59,992 nt of DNA from the NCBI GenBank assembly GCA_947384055.1, contig CANDFO010000005.1, positions 1 through 59,992 on the forward strand. Reading direction: 5' to 3'. Below, in pieces: positions 1-7,909 of the stretch (positions are counted from its first letter, which is position 1; the number at the start of each line of letters is the position of its first letter). This DNA comes from an uncultured Flavonifractor sp. Its GTDB lineage: Bacteria; Bacillota; Clostridia; Oscillospirales; Oscillospiraceae. Position numbers and translations under genes: made by a program. The notes under the pieces were generated by a model. The model did no database searches, had not been told where the DNA came from, and saw only the letters and a program-made list of their open reading frames with translations.

Positions 1-139
1 CACACTTGCAGGCCGAGATGTGTCATTTTCGAGGCATATGTCCCCGAAAATGACCAATTTAATTTTATTTTGCCGCCCTCGGGCGGCAAAACTCTGCGAG
101 GCATTCCCGCAGGGGAAGTCTTTCGACGCGCTCAAAACA
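1..139 (+). repeat. Hairpin-rich dispersed element, copy A (cut by window edge)
   Basis: This stretch matches parts of 2707-2945 (reverse complement) and 3265-3521 (same strand). It shares the opening ACTTGCAGGCCGAGA block, an inverted pair CATTTTCG/CGAAAATG, the stem TTGCCGCC-CTC-GGGCGGCAA and the AACTCTGCGAGGC block. It lies just beyond the yebC terminator. The left part is outside the window. No coding potential is evident. Confidence 0.75.
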
Positions 140-140
140 T

Positions 141-167
141 AAAAGGACCCCGTTACGGGGTCCTTTT
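141..167 (-). terminator. Intrinsic terminator of yebC
   Basis: A perfect stem AAAAGGACCCCG / CGGGGTCCTTTT with a three-base TTA loop lies 26 bases past the yebC stop. It has A and T runs on both sides, so it could terminate transcription in either direction. Confidence 0.85.
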
Positions 168-192
168 ATGCCCGGACCGGATTGACCCGGAA

Positions 193-921
193 TCAATCCT
201 GATCCCAGTTGTGCCAGACGTTCTGCACGTCGTCGTTGTCTTCCAGCAGATCAATGAGCTTCTCCATATTCTTGATGTCCTCTTCGCTCTCCAGCTTCAC
301 GTAGTTCTGGGGAACCATCTCCACGGCGGCCTCCACAAAGACATATCCCTTCTCCTCCAGGGCGGCCAGCACTGTGCCGAAGGCGTCCGGGTCGGTGTAG
401 ACCTCAAACACTTCGTCCTCCACCTGCATGTCGTCCGCTCCGGCGTCCAGAGCGTCCATCATCATGGTGTCCTCGTCCAGGTCCTCTTTCTCAATGACGA
501 TGACACCTTTGCGGTCAAAGGACCAGGACACACAGCCGGTAGCCCCCAGACCCTTGCCGTACTTGTCCAGCAGATGGCGCACCTCGGGGGCGGTGCGGTT
601 GCGGTTGTCGGTGAGGGCATCCACAATGACCGCCACGCCGGAGGGCCCGTAGCCCTCATAGGTAACGTTCTCATAGGCGTCCGCGTTGCCGGAGCCCAGG
701 GCCTTGTCAATGGTGCGCTTGATGTTGTCGTTGGGCATATTGGCGGCCTTGGCCTTGGCAATCACCGTGGCCAGGCGGGAGTTGTTGGCCGGGTCGCCGC
801 TGCCGCCGGTCTTCACCGCCACGATCATTTCTCGGGCAATCTTGGTGAATATCTGAGAGCGTTTGGCGTCGGCCGCACCCTTGGTTTTCTGGATATTGTG
901 CCATTTGGAATGTCCTGACAT
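193..921 (-). CDS. yebC: YebC/PmpR family protein
   Basis: A 242-residue protein beginning MSGHSKWHNIQ, the invariant N-terminus of the YebC/PmpR family, followed by KGAADAKRSQIF. Length is normal for the family (about 240). Members are cytoplasmic; they were long annotated as transcriptional regulators, and recent work assigns some of them a role in relieving ribosome stalling at proline stretches. The frame stays open to 990, but homology and a GGGA-type ribosome site place the start at 921. It is followed by its own terminator. The gene upstream is nif3, 73 bases away. Confidence 0.95.
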   Translation of the reverse strand: MSGHSKWHNIQKTKGAADAKRSQIFTKIAREMIVAVKTGGSGDPANNSRLATVIAKAKAANMPNDNIKRTIDKALGSGNADAYENVTYEGYGPSGVAVIVDALTDNRNRTAPEVRHLLDKYGKGLGATGCVSWSFDRKGVIVIEKEDLDEDTMMMDALDAGADDMQVEDEVFEVYTDPDAFGTVLAALEEKGYVFVEAAVEMVPQNYVKLESEEDIKNMEKLIDLLEDNDDVQNVWHNWDQD

Positions 922-994
922 AGTATCTCGTTCCCTTTCTGTATCGAAAATCAGCACAAACAGTTTATCACTTCCCGGGCGGCTTGGCAACCCC

Positions 995-1792
995 TTACAG
1001 GTAAGAAAATACTTCTTTATGCCGCCGGGTAAGGAGCACCTCCACTTTAGGGAAGCCGTCGGAAAGCCATTTTGCCAGAACCGGGCACACCACCTGTTCC
1101 GTGGGGTAGTGCCCCGCGTCGATCAGGTTGATACCCAAGGCCCTGGCGTCCAGAAATCCGTTGTACTTCACATCGGCGGTCACAAAGGTATCGCAGCCCA
1201 GGGCAATGGCATCTCCCAGCATATCCGCGCAGGCCCCTCCCCCCACGGCCACCCGGCGCACCGGGCGGCGGGCATCCACATAGCGCACTCCGTTGGACCC
1301 CAGGGCCTCCTTGACAAAGGCGGCAAAGGCGGGCGCATAGCCGGGCACACCGGTGGTATTCCCCACCCGTCCGATGCCATAGGGCCGCCCGGAGGCGTCC
1401 ACCCCGTCCTGGCGGAGCTGCTCCACCTGCACCAGCCCCAGCCGCTGGGCCAGGGCGTCGTTGACACCTCCTGACACCGCATCCAGATTGGTGTGCGCGC
1501 AGATGGCGGCAATTTTCTGTTCAGTCAGGGCCAGCAGGATCCGCCCGTCCGGTGTATGGTCCGTGACAGACTTTGCGGGATGAAAGATCACTGGGTGGTG
1601 GGAGACGATGAGCTCCGCCCCCAGCTCCCCGGCCTCCGCCGCCACCTCCTCGGTAATGTCCAGGGAGACCAGCAACCGCGTCACCGGACTGTTCCCCCGC
1701 CCCACCAGAAAGCCTGCGTTGTCAAATCCCATTTGCAGGGAGAACGGCGCCAGGCGGTCCAAATATTGATAGACCTCACGTACAGTCGTCAT
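995..1792 (-). CDS. Nif3-like dinuclear metal centre protein
   Basis: A 265-residue Nif3/DUF34 protein. Metal-ligand motifs are visible: VSHHPVIFHPAKSV near residue 65 and CAHTNLDAVSGGVNDALA near 98, with the C-terminal GHYPTEQ histidine/glutamate site. Family members form toroidal hexamers; some act as GTP cyclohydrolase-like enzymes, but the function of this clade is unsettled. Its start overlaps the end of trmK by 17 bases. The trmK-nif3 pair is conserved in Firmicutes, so the two are probably co-translated. Confidence 0.93.
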   Translation of the reverse strand: MTTVREVYQYLDRLAPFSLQMGFDNAGFLVGRGNSPVTRLLVSLDITEEVAAEAGELGAELIVSHHPVIFHPAKSVTDHTPDGRILLALTEQKIAAICAHTNLDAVSGGVNDALAQRLGLVQVEQLRQDGVDASGRPYGIGRVGNTTGVPGYAPAFAAFVKEALGSNGVRYVDARRPVRRVAVGGGACADMLGDAIALGCDTFVTADVKYNGFLDARALGINLIDAGHYPTEQVVCPVLAKWLSDGFPKVEVLLTRRHKEVFSYL

Positions 1793-2489
1793 GCTTCCAC
1801 TCCTCCATCAGTTGAATCAGTCCCCGGCGAACCTCTTCCAGCTCCCGACGCCGGCCGTCCGCAGGGCGGGTGGCCCGGCTCAGTCCCTCCAGGGCGCGGG
1901 CAGTCTGGCTGAGCAGACGGTCCAGATACGCGCCGCGCAGGGGCGCCGGCTGTCCGCTGTCCTGCCGCCCCGCCCAGCACTGGGCGGGAGTGAGCATGTC
2001 CATAGGACCGGGCCTGACCTGAAACACCGTGTAAATGCTGTCTCCTTCACAGGCAAGGGTCTCCCCCAAAATGGCATAGCCGTGTCCCTGGAGCCAGGGG
2101 CGCAGAACATGCTGCATACTCATGGGCTGCAGCAGCAGCAGCCGGTCTCCCTCCGCCGTCCAGGGGGCCGCCTCCAGAATGGAGGCGACGGTCTCTCCAC
2201 CCATGCCCGCAATAACGACAGTATCCGCCTCTTCCGGGGAAATGCCCGTCAGTCCGTCGCACAGGCGGAAGTCCATACACGCCATAAGGCCGCAGCGCTC
2301 CGCCGTGGCCCTTGCGCGCTCCAGCGGTCCGGAACGCAGGTCAGAGACCACCGCCCGGCTGATTTTCCCCTCCTGGAGCAGACAGGCGGGCAGATAGGCG
2401 TGGTCGGTGCCCACATCCACCAGCCTGGCCCCGGAGGGAACCAGGTCCGCCACGGCCCTCAGCCGGGGCGTAAGCCGGATTGGTCTCAT
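1776..2489 (-). CDS. trmK: tRNA (adenine22-N1)-methyltransferase TrmK
   Basis: A 237-residue class I SAM-dependent methyltransferase that methylates A22 in the D-loop of tRNA. The SAM-binding loop VDVGTDHAYLPACLL is near residue 26 and the family signature VVIAGMGGETVASIL near 90. The C-terminal part is helical and arginine-rich, as usual. The frame stays open to 2978 but that extension runs through an intergenic repeat; the MRPIRLTPRL start at 2489 has an AGGACGG ribosome site and fits the family. A promoter lies at 2649-2677. Confidence 0.93.
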   Translation of the reverse strand: MRPIRLTPRLRAVADLVPSGARLVDVGTDHAYLPACLLQEGKISRAVVSDLRSGPLERARATAERCGLMACMDFRLCDGLTGISPEEADTVVIAGMGGETVASILEAAPWTAEGDRLLLLQPMSMQHVLRPWLQGHGYAILGETLACEGDSIYTVFQVRPGPMDMLTPAQCWAGRQDSGQPAPLRGAYLDRLLSQTARALEGLSRATRPADGRRRELEEVRRGLIQLMEEWKHDDCT

Positions 2490-2648
2490 ATCAGACACCG
2501 TCCTTTCCCGGTCCGGCCAGGTCCGGCGCCGTCCCTCTGTTCCAGACAGGCCGCCGCCGGCTTTGCCAGCTCCCCGTGGTTCCGCAGTCTCCAAACAGCA
2601 TCTTTCTTTATGCCGGAGCCCCCCCTTCCAACTGAAGGGTTTGACTGA

Positions 2649-2677
2649 TTGTATCATAGAAACGCCGCTTTGTCCAC
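2649..2677 (-). promoter_or_regulatory. Sigma-A type promoter of trmK-nif3
   Basis: On the minus strand, -35 TGGACA and -10 TACAAT are separated by 17 bases, and TG one base before the -10 gives an extended -10. It sits between dispersed-element copy B and the trmK start. Confidence 0.65.
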
Positions 2678-2706
2678 AATTTACCAAGCCAACCTGCCTG
2701 ACGCAG

Positions 2707-2945
2707 ACGCGGAGCGGTCCTGAGGGACCGCTCCGCGTCAAACTGTCAAAAAACTTCCCCACGGGAAAGCCTCGCAGAGTTTTGCCGCCCGAGGGCGGCA
2801 AAACAAAGTCAAAATTGGTCATTTTCGGGGACATATGCCTCAAAAAAGACACTTCTCGGCCTGCAAGTGCACCCAAAAGGTGCGCGCGGCAGGACGTATC
2901 CCCTTTGTCAAAAAAGGCCTGAGGCCTTTTTCGACAGTCTGGTTT
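2707..2945 (-). repeat. Hairpin-rich dispersed element, copy B
   Basis: The reverse complement of this stretch closely matches 3265-3521 through most of its length. It carries, in minus-strand order, a GTCGAAAAAGGCC stem, a GCGCACCTTTTGGGTGC stem, the block around CGAAAATG, the GCCGCC-CTC-GGGCGGC stem, and a terminal perfect 14-bp stem at 2707-2720/2725-2738. It lies in inverted orientation to copy C; together they bracket the DUF1858 gene. Confidence 0.8.
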
Positions 2946-2961
2946 TACGGGTAGATTCTGA

Positions 2962-3159
2962 TTACTTGGCAGCGGCATTGAGCCTGCTTACCAGCTCGTC
3001 CACATCCACGCCGTGGACCATGCAGGCCTGCTCCACAGTCTCCCCGCGGGAGGACGGACAGCCCAGGCAGTGCATGCCGATGGACAGGAAGATGGGGGCA
3101 GTATCGGGAGCAATGTCCAGAATATCGCCGATAATGGTATCTTTTGTGATCTGAGCCAT
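2962..3159 (-). CDS. DUF1858 / HCP-associated redox-disulfide domain protein
   Basis: A 65-residue protein consisting only of a DUF1858 domain, with the CxxC pair in MHCLGCPSSRGET near residue 31. Related domains are described as hybrid-cluster-protein-associated redox disulfide domains (TIGR03980); a thiol redox role is likely but unproved. ATG at 3159 has a GGAGG site eight bases upstream; the frame extends to 3183 without a better start. A sigma-A promoter (3193-3221) makes it a single-gene unit. It lies between two inverted copies of a repeat element. Confidence 0.88.
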   Translation of the reverse strand: MAQITKDTIIGDILDIAPDTAPIFLSIGMHCLGCPSSRGETVEQACMVHGVDVDELVSRLNAAAK

Positions 3160-3192
3160 GAAATTAGACCTCCAAATATCCAAGATATCCGT

Positions 3193-3221
3193 AGTATATC
3201 CTATTTTTCGATTTTTTTCAA
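3193..3221 (-). promoter_or_regulatory. Sigma-A promoter of the DUF1858 gene
   Basis: -35 TTGAAA, 17-base A-rich spacer, -10 TATACT, about 30 bases before the start codon. Confidence 0.8.
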
Positions 3222-3264
3222 GAGCTATTCTTTTTCACAGAAAAAACAATATCCCCCACGGGAA

Positions 3265-3521
3265 AGAGGGACGCCCGCAGGCGTCCCTCTGAACCTGTCG
3301 AAAAAGGCCCCTGCCCCTTTTTCGACAAAAGGGATACGGCCTGCTGCGCGCACCCTTTTGGGCACACTTGCAGGCCGAGAAGTGTCATTTTCGAGGCGCA
3401 TGTCCCCGAAAATGACCAATTTCGACTTTATTTTTCCGCCTCAGGCGGCAAAACTCTGCGAGGCCTTCCCGTGGAAGAAGTTTTTTGACAAACTGAGAGG
3501 GACGCCCGCAGGCGTCCCTCT
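3265..3521 (+). repeat. Hairpin-rich dispersed element, copy C
   Basis: The element is delimited by two identical 26-base palindromes (AGAGGGACGCC-CGCA-GGCGTCCCTCT) at 3265-3290 and 3496-3521. Between them are stems GTCGAAAAAGGC.../...CTTTTTCGAC, GCGCACCC/GGGCAC and CATTTTCG/CGAAAATG, and a CCGCC/GGCGG stem. It is the inverted partner of copy B. Confidence 0.8.
3496..3521. terminator. Palindromic hairpin after the zinc-ribbon gene
   Basis: An 11-bp perfect stem with CGCA loop, 15 bases beyond the stop of the zinc-ribbon gene. The T run (TTTTTGTTTT) is on the plus strand, so as a classic terminator it would work better for rightward transcription. The same palindrome recurs at 3265-3290. Confidence 0.5.
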
Positions 3522-3535
3522 TTTTGTTTTGGCAA

Positions 3536-3814
3536 TCAGCCCTGCTCCTTCATGCGGGCAAAGCAATCGCTGCAATACACGGGGCGGTCAGACTTGGGCT
3601 CAAAGGGCACTTTGGCCTCTCCGCCGCAGGCAGCGCAGGTCGCGGTGAAGAACTCGCGGGGACCGCGGGAAGCGGCTTTGCGGGCGTCACGGCAGGCCTT
3701 GCAACGCTGGGGCTCGTTCTGGAAGCCGCGCTCAGCGTAGAACTCCTGCTCACCAGCAGTGAACACGAACTCCTGACCACATTCCTTACATACCAGAGTC
3801 TTGTCTTCGTACAT
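3536..3814 (-). CDS. Zinc-ribbon domain protein (CxxC-x-CxxC type)
   Basis: A 92-residue protein with four CxxC pairs: CKECG near residue 9, CKAC near 38, CAACG near 59 and CSDC near 81. The first pair with the second fits a probable zinc-ribbon family common in Firmicutes (EFVFTAGEQEFYAERGF is characteristic); the second half, with VPFEPKSDRPVYC, is another ribbon. Zinc binding is expected, the cellular role is unknown. ATG at 3814 is preceded by GAGAGGG. It stands alone between sigH and dispersed-element copy C. Confidence 0.85.
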   Translation of the reverse strand: MYEDKTLVCKECGQEFVFTAGEQEFYAERGFQNEPQRCKACRDARKAASRGPREFFTATCAACGGEAKVPFEPKSDRPVYCSDCFARMKEQG

Positions 3815-3886
3815 GATTTTACCCTCTCTTTGCTTTTTGCCCAGGTCCGGAATAACCGATGATGCTGGGACAGTGTAATATTGCGC

Positions 3887-4522
3887 TCAGCCTTCGCTGA
3901 TGTCGCCAAATGAATGGTGCTGCGCCAGCTTGCGCCGGATGCGCTGGACAGCGTTGTCCACCGATTTCGGGGACCTGTTTACCCCGGCCGCAATCTCAGA
4001 ATAGGACAGGCCGCTTAGATACAGCCGGAGGATGCGTGCCTCAAACCTGGACAACTGGCCGTTCAGCGCGGCTATCCGCTCTTGAAAAGCCTCCCTGTCC
4101 AGAAGAATTTCCTCCGGATCATCTGAGGCCGGGGCATGGACGCCGTAAGCATAATGGCCGCCGTTCCCGCTGAAAAGAGGGGGGTTGAATGGGACGGAGT
4201 TGTTCAAGGGTGTATGCTTATCTCTCGTTGCTGCTTTAATCACAGAGACCAGGCGGTGCCTGATGCAGACCTCCGCATAGGTGCGAAAGGCCGCTCCCCG
4301 GTCTGAATTGTACTCCCGAACCGCCGCCAGCAGACCGACCATACCCTCCTGGATCAGGTCCTCACTGTCACCGCCCGCCAGAAAATAGGGGCGTGCGCAG
4401 GCCCGCACCAGCCGGGTATACCGCATGACCAGAGTTTCCTCCGCGATACGGTCGCCCTCTGCCGCCAGAAGGCACAGCGTCTCGTCCGTGTCCTCCGTTC
4501 GCCGGGGTTCGTCAAATCTCAT
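3887..4522 (-). CDS. sigH: RNA polymerase sigma-H (sporulation/transition-phase sigma)
   Basis: A 211-residue sigma-70 family protein of the SigH type (B. subtilis SigH is 218). Region 2 carries SEDLIQEGMVGLLAAVREY (near residue 54) and FRTYAEVCIRHRLVSVIK; region 4 carries the helix-turn-helix LSYSEIAAGVNRSPKSVDNA with the final RIRRKL. SigH directs early sporulation genes in Bacilli and Clostridia. The family assignment is firm; SigH rather than another group-3 sigma rests on length, motif pattern and clostridial gene content. The promoter is strong with a very short leader. Confidence 0.87.
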   Translation of the reverse strand: MRFDEPRRTEDTDETLCLLAAEGDRIAEETLVMRYTRLVRACARPYFLAGGDSEDLIQEGMVGLLAAVREYNSDRGAAFRTYAEVCIRHRLVSVIKAATRDKHTPLNNSVPFNPPLFSGNGGHYAYGVHAPASDDPEEILLDREAFQERIAALNGQLSRFEARILRLYLSGLSYSEIAAGVNRSPKSVDNAVQRIRRKLAQHHSFGDISEG

Positions 4523-4539
4523 GCCTAATCTCCTTGCAT

Positions 4540-4569
4540 ATTATAAGCGGTCTGCCTGTAGTTTGTCAA
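4540..4569 (-). promoter_or_regulatory. Sigma-A promoter of sigH
   Basis: Consensus -35 TTGACA and -10 TATAAT separated by 18 bases. The AAGGAG ribosome site begins only a few bases after the -10, so the expected leader is about 10-12 nt. Confidence 0.85.
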
Positions 4570-4596
4570 GCATTTATGCAAAATTTTTACATTCGA

Positions 4597-5949
4597 TCAG
4601 CAGCTTTTTATTACATTTGCCAAGGCCACCGCCGCCGTCCGCGCATCCTCCGGACTCTGGGCCTCCACCATCACCCGGATCAGGGCCTCCGTACCCGATG
4701 GGCGTACCAGTACGCGGCCTGTCCCGGCCAGCGCTTCCTCCCAATGGGCCACCGCGCCGCGCACCTCCGGCGCCGTCATCACGGCCTGTTTTTTCGCCTT
4801 GTCCGCCACAGGGACATTGATCAGCAGCTGAGGATAGCGGCGGCACTCCGCGGTCAGCGCCGAGGCCCGTGTCCCCGAACGATGCAGCAGGGACAGGAAC
4901 TGAAGGGCGGTCAGCTGTCCGTCCCCGGTAGTGGCATAGCGGCGGAAGATTGTATGGCCGGACTGCTCTCCGCCCAGCACATAGCCGTGCTGATCCATTT
5001 TTTCCAGCACGTTGCGGTCTCCCACATCGGTGCATACCAGCCGGATACCGTGCTCCCGGCAGAAAATGTGAAAGCCCAGATTGCTCATCACGGTAGCCAC
5101 CAGGGTATCTCCGGGAAGCTCCCCCTTCTCTTTCAGCGCAAGGCCGCAGGCGGCGATCACCTGGTCCCCGTCAATCTCCTCGCCGTTCTCGTCCACCATC
5201 AGGCAGCGGTCTGCGTCCCCGTCAAACGCGATGCCCAGGTCATAGCCGCCGGCTGTCACCATTCCCTTGAGCCGTTCCAGGTGGGTGGAGCCGCAGCCGC
5301 TGTTGATGTTCACTCCATCGGGACTGGCGTGGATCACGTCGGTATGCAGGCGGGGAAAGCGGCTGAACAGCTGCCCGGCGGTGGCGGAAGCCGCGCCGTT
5401 GGCGCAGTCCACCAGGATGTGCAGGTCGGAGAGCTCGCCGTCCACCGTGGTGCGCAGGTGGTTGATGTAGTCCTGACACACCTTTGTGTGGGCATGGGTG
5501 ACGCGGCCGATTTCTCCGCGGGTTCTGAGTGGCGTCTCCCCGCCGTTCAGAACCAGCTCCTCCACCTCCCCCTCCAGGGCGTCGGAGAGCTTAAAGCCCT
5601 GGCCGTTGAAGATTTTAATACCGTTATGCTCAAAGGGATTGTGGGACGCGGAGACCACGATTCCCGCGTCCGCACCTGTGTCCACAGTGGCCCACGCCAC
5701 CGCGGGGGTGGGAATGACCCCCATGTGGAGCACATCCGCCCCGGCGGAGCACAGCCCGGCCACCAGCGCCCCCTCCAGCAGGTCGGAGGAGATGCGGGTA
5801 TCCTTGCCGATGGTGAACCGGGGACGCCTTCCACCCGCTTCCCTGGCCAGTACCTGGGCCGCCGCCATCCCCACCCGGTAGGCAAGTTTGGCGTCCAAGC
5901 CCTCGTTGACCACGCCGCGGATGCCGTCTGTTCCAAATAATTTACCCAT
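4597..5949 (-). CDS. glmM: Phosphoglucosamine mutase GlmM
   Basis: A 450-residue alpha-D-phosphohexomutase converting glucosamine-6-phosphate to glucosamine-1-phosphate for UDP-GlcNAc and peptidoglycan synthesis. It starts MGKLFGTDGIRG, has the phosphoserine loop VVSASHNPFEHNG near residue 100, the metal loop AFDGDADRC near 240, the sugar loop GGEQSGH near 325 and the phosphate loop RPSGTEALIRVMVE near 410. The start at 5949 has GAAAGGAC upstream. It is the last gene after ruvCAB and the AAA ATPase, 52 bases downstream of the latter. Confidence 0.97.
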   Translation of the reverse strand: MGKLFGTDGIRGVVNEGLDAKLAYRVGMAAAQVLAREAGGRRPRFTIGKDTRISSDLLEGALVAGLCSAGADVLHMGVIPTPAVAWATVDTGADAGIVVSASHNPFEHNGIKIFNGQGFKLSDALEGEVEELVLNGGETPLRTRGEIGRVTHAHTKVCQDYINHLRTTVDGELSDLHILVDCANGAASATAGQLFSRFPRLHTDVIHASPDGVNINSGCGSTHLERLKGMVTAGGYDLGIAFDGDADRCLMVDENGEEIDGDQVIAACGLALKEKGELPGDTLVATVMSNLGFHIFCREHGIRLVCTDVGDRNVLEKMDQHGYVLGGEQSGHTIFRRYATTGDGQLTALQFLSLLHRSGTRASALTAECRRYPQLLINVPVADKAKKQAVMTAPEVRGAVAHWEEALAGTGRVLVRPSGTEALIRVMVEAQSPEDARTAAVALANVIKSC

Positions 5950-6001
5950 AAACAAAGTCCTTTCTGCCCATACGGGCTCTGACGCCGTCTGCGCGGCGCT
6001 G

Positions 6002-6772
6002 TCAATTGCCGGCGTGTTCTCCGCCATCCTCCCCAAACAGATACTGCAGCATCCGCTCCGGGTTTTCCAGGAACCGCCGGGTCAGGCAGTAGTGCTCGGT
6101 CTCCCGGTAGGCCGTCGCCCGTATCCCGTCCTGGTCCAGCTGGTAGATACGGGCCCCCGGATAGGCCATGAGGATGGGCGAGTGCGTGGCGATGATGAAT
6201 TGGGAGTCCTCCTCCACCAGCTCGTGCATCTGCCCCAGGAGAGTCAGCAGCCGGGCGGGAGACAGGGCCGCCTCCGGCTCGTCCAGCAGGTAGAGCCCGT
6301 GCCCGCCGAAGCGGTTCTGCACCAGGGCCAGAAAGCTCTCCCCGTGGGACTGCTTATGGAGGGAAACGCCGCCGTAGCTGTCGATCACGCGGCCGCCAAA
6401 GGAAGGTCCCTCGTCCATGTCGTCGATGTTGGAGGCCACATTGTAAAAGCTCTCCGCCCGGAGAAAGAAGCCGTCCTTGGGGTAGCGGGCCCGGGAGAGG
6501 GTCAGATACTGGCACAGCTCGGAATGGGTGTCCCGGGTGGAGAAGCTGAAATTCCGGGTACCCCCCTCGGCATTGAAGCCGTACCCCACGGCGATGGCCT
6601 CCAGGAGGGTGGACTTGCCGGAGCCGTTCTCCCCCACCAGGAATGTCACCGGGGAATCAAACTCCAGCCTTCCGCCCTCCAGCAGATACCGGACCGCCGG
6701 CAATCCGTTTAAATAGGAATCCGGCCCCGGCCCTGTGCGGGAAAAAACCGACTGAATGTAGCCCGGCGTCAT
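6002..6772 (-). CDS. AAA-family ATPase, ABC/OLD-like
   Basis: A 256-residue single-domain ATPase. Walker A is FLVGENGSGKSTLLEA near residue 44, the signature-like region FLALVQN is central, Walker B is LYLLDEPEAAL near 178 and the switch histidine lies in IIATHSP near 210. This is the soluble predicted-ATPase group (COG3910 type), without nuclease or membrane domains. Its ATG overlaps the ruvB stop by four bases, implying coupled translation with the Holliday-junction machinery. A role in DNA repair is suggested only by position; other members occur alone or in toxin and defence contexts. Confidence 0.85.
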   Translation of the reverse strand: MTPGYIQSVFSRTGPGPDSYLNGLPAVRYLLEGGRLEFDSPVTFLVGENGSGKSTLLEAIAVGYGFNAEGGTRNFSFSTRDTHSELCQYLTLSRARYPKDGFFLRAESFYNVASNIDDMDEGPSFGGRVIDSYGGVSLHKQSHGESFLALVQNRFGGHGLYLLDEPEAALSPARLLTLLGQMHELVEEDSQFIIATHSPILMAYPGARIYQLDQDGIRATAYRETEHYCLTRRFLENPERMLQYLFGEDGGEHAGN

Positions 6773-7833
6773 AGAGAGAGCTGGTCCAGCCCGCCGGTGA
6801 GACTGCCGGGAACCTGTAACCCCAAATGCTCATAGGCCCGCCGGGTGACACAGCGGCCCCGGGGCGTGCGGGTAAGAAAGCCCATCTGCATCAGATAGGG
6901 CTCGTATACGTCCTCCAGCGTAACCGCCTCCTCGTTGATGGTAGCGGCCAGGGTCTCCAGACCCACAGGGCCGCCGCCGTAGTGCTCAATAATGCTGGCG
7001 AGCATCCGCCGGTCAATGGCGTCCAGTCCCAGATAGTCCACCTCCAGGGCGGAAAGGGCCCGGTCCGCCACCTCCCGGGTGATAACTCCCCCGGCAATCA
7101 CCTGGGCAAAATCCCGCACCCGGCGGAGCATCCGGTTGGCGATGCGGGGGGTGCCCCGGCTGCGGCGGGCAATCTCCATGGCCCCCTCTTCCTCAATGGG
7201 CACCTCCAGAATGCCGGCGCTGCGCCGGACAATCAGAGAGAGCTCTTCCGGCGTATACAGCTCCAGCCGCAGAGTCACGCCGAAGCGGTCCCGCAGGGGC
7301 GCGGAAAGCTGCCCCGCCCGCGTGGTGGCGCCGATGAGGGTAAAGCGGGGCAGATCCAGACGGATGGAGTTGGCCGACGGCCCCTTACCGATGATAATGT
7401 CAATGGCAAAGTCCTCCATAGCCGGGTATAAAATCTCCTCCACCGAGCGGTTGAGCCGATGGATTTCGTCCACAAAGAGGATATCGTTTTCCGCCAGATT
7501 GGTCAGCAGAGCGGCCAGATCACCGGGCTTCTCTATGGCCGGGCCGGAGGTAATGCGGATATTCACTCCCATCTCATTGGCAATGATCCCGCTGAGGGTG
7601 GTCTTGCCCAGCCCCGGCGGACCGTGGAGGAGCACGTGGTCCAGGGACTCCCCCCGCAGTTTGGCCGCCTGGATGAAAATAGACAGGTTCTCCTTGGCCT
7701 TCTTCTGCCCGATGTACTCCGTCAGGCTTTTGGGGCGCAGGGAGCCCTCATTTTCGTCGTCACGGGTCAATGTGGTCGTTACCAGCGGCTCCTCTGTCTC
7801 AAAGCCGCCGCTGTCGGAAAAGTCAATACTCAA
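6769..7833 (-). CDS. ruvB: Holliday junction branch-migration ATPase RuvB
   Basis: A 354-residue AAA+ motor of the RuvABC resolvasome. Walker A HGPPGLGKTTLSG lies near residue 71, Walker B LFVDEIHRL near 116, sensor GATTRAG near 167, and the C-terminal winged helix includes GPVGLETLAATINEE and TPRGRCVTRRAYEHL. An N-terminal tail of about 35 residues precedes the ATPase core, slightly longer than in E. coli (336). It follows ruvA by 76 bases and overlaps the next ATPase gene. Confidence 0.98.
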   Translation of the reverse strand: MSIDFSDSGGFETEEPLVTTTLTRDDENEGSLRPKSLTEYIGQKKAKENLSIFIQAAKLRGESLDHVLLHGPPGLGKTTLSGIIANEMGVNIRITSGPAIEKPGDLAALLTNLAENDILFVDEIHRLNRSVEEILYPAMEDFAIDIIIGKGPSANSIRLDLPRFTLIGATTRAGQLSAPLRDRFGVTLRLELYTPEELSLIVRRSAGILEVPIEEEGAMEIARRSRGTPRIANRMLRRVRDFAQVIAGGVITREVADRALSALEVDYLGLDAIDRRMLASIIEHYGGGPVGLETLAATINEEAVTLEDVYEPYLMQMGFLTRTPRGRCVTRRAYEHLGLQVPGSLTGGLDQLSL

Positions 7834-7909
7834 GGTCTCACTTCCTTACGTCTTCCGCAGTTGGTTCCATATGGCGCAAATGATGATGCCGCCCGCGTCC
7901 CTCTTCTCC

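Noticed and set aside
2490..2978. A 163-codon N-terminal extension of trmK.
   Set aside because: It passes through the trmK promoter and the dispersed element; the family start and ribosome site are at 2489.
4534..5940. A 468-codon open frame on the plus strand opposite glmM.
   Set aside because: It is the shadow of glmM, arising from high third-position GC; no domain is visible in the translation and glmM is conserved end to end.
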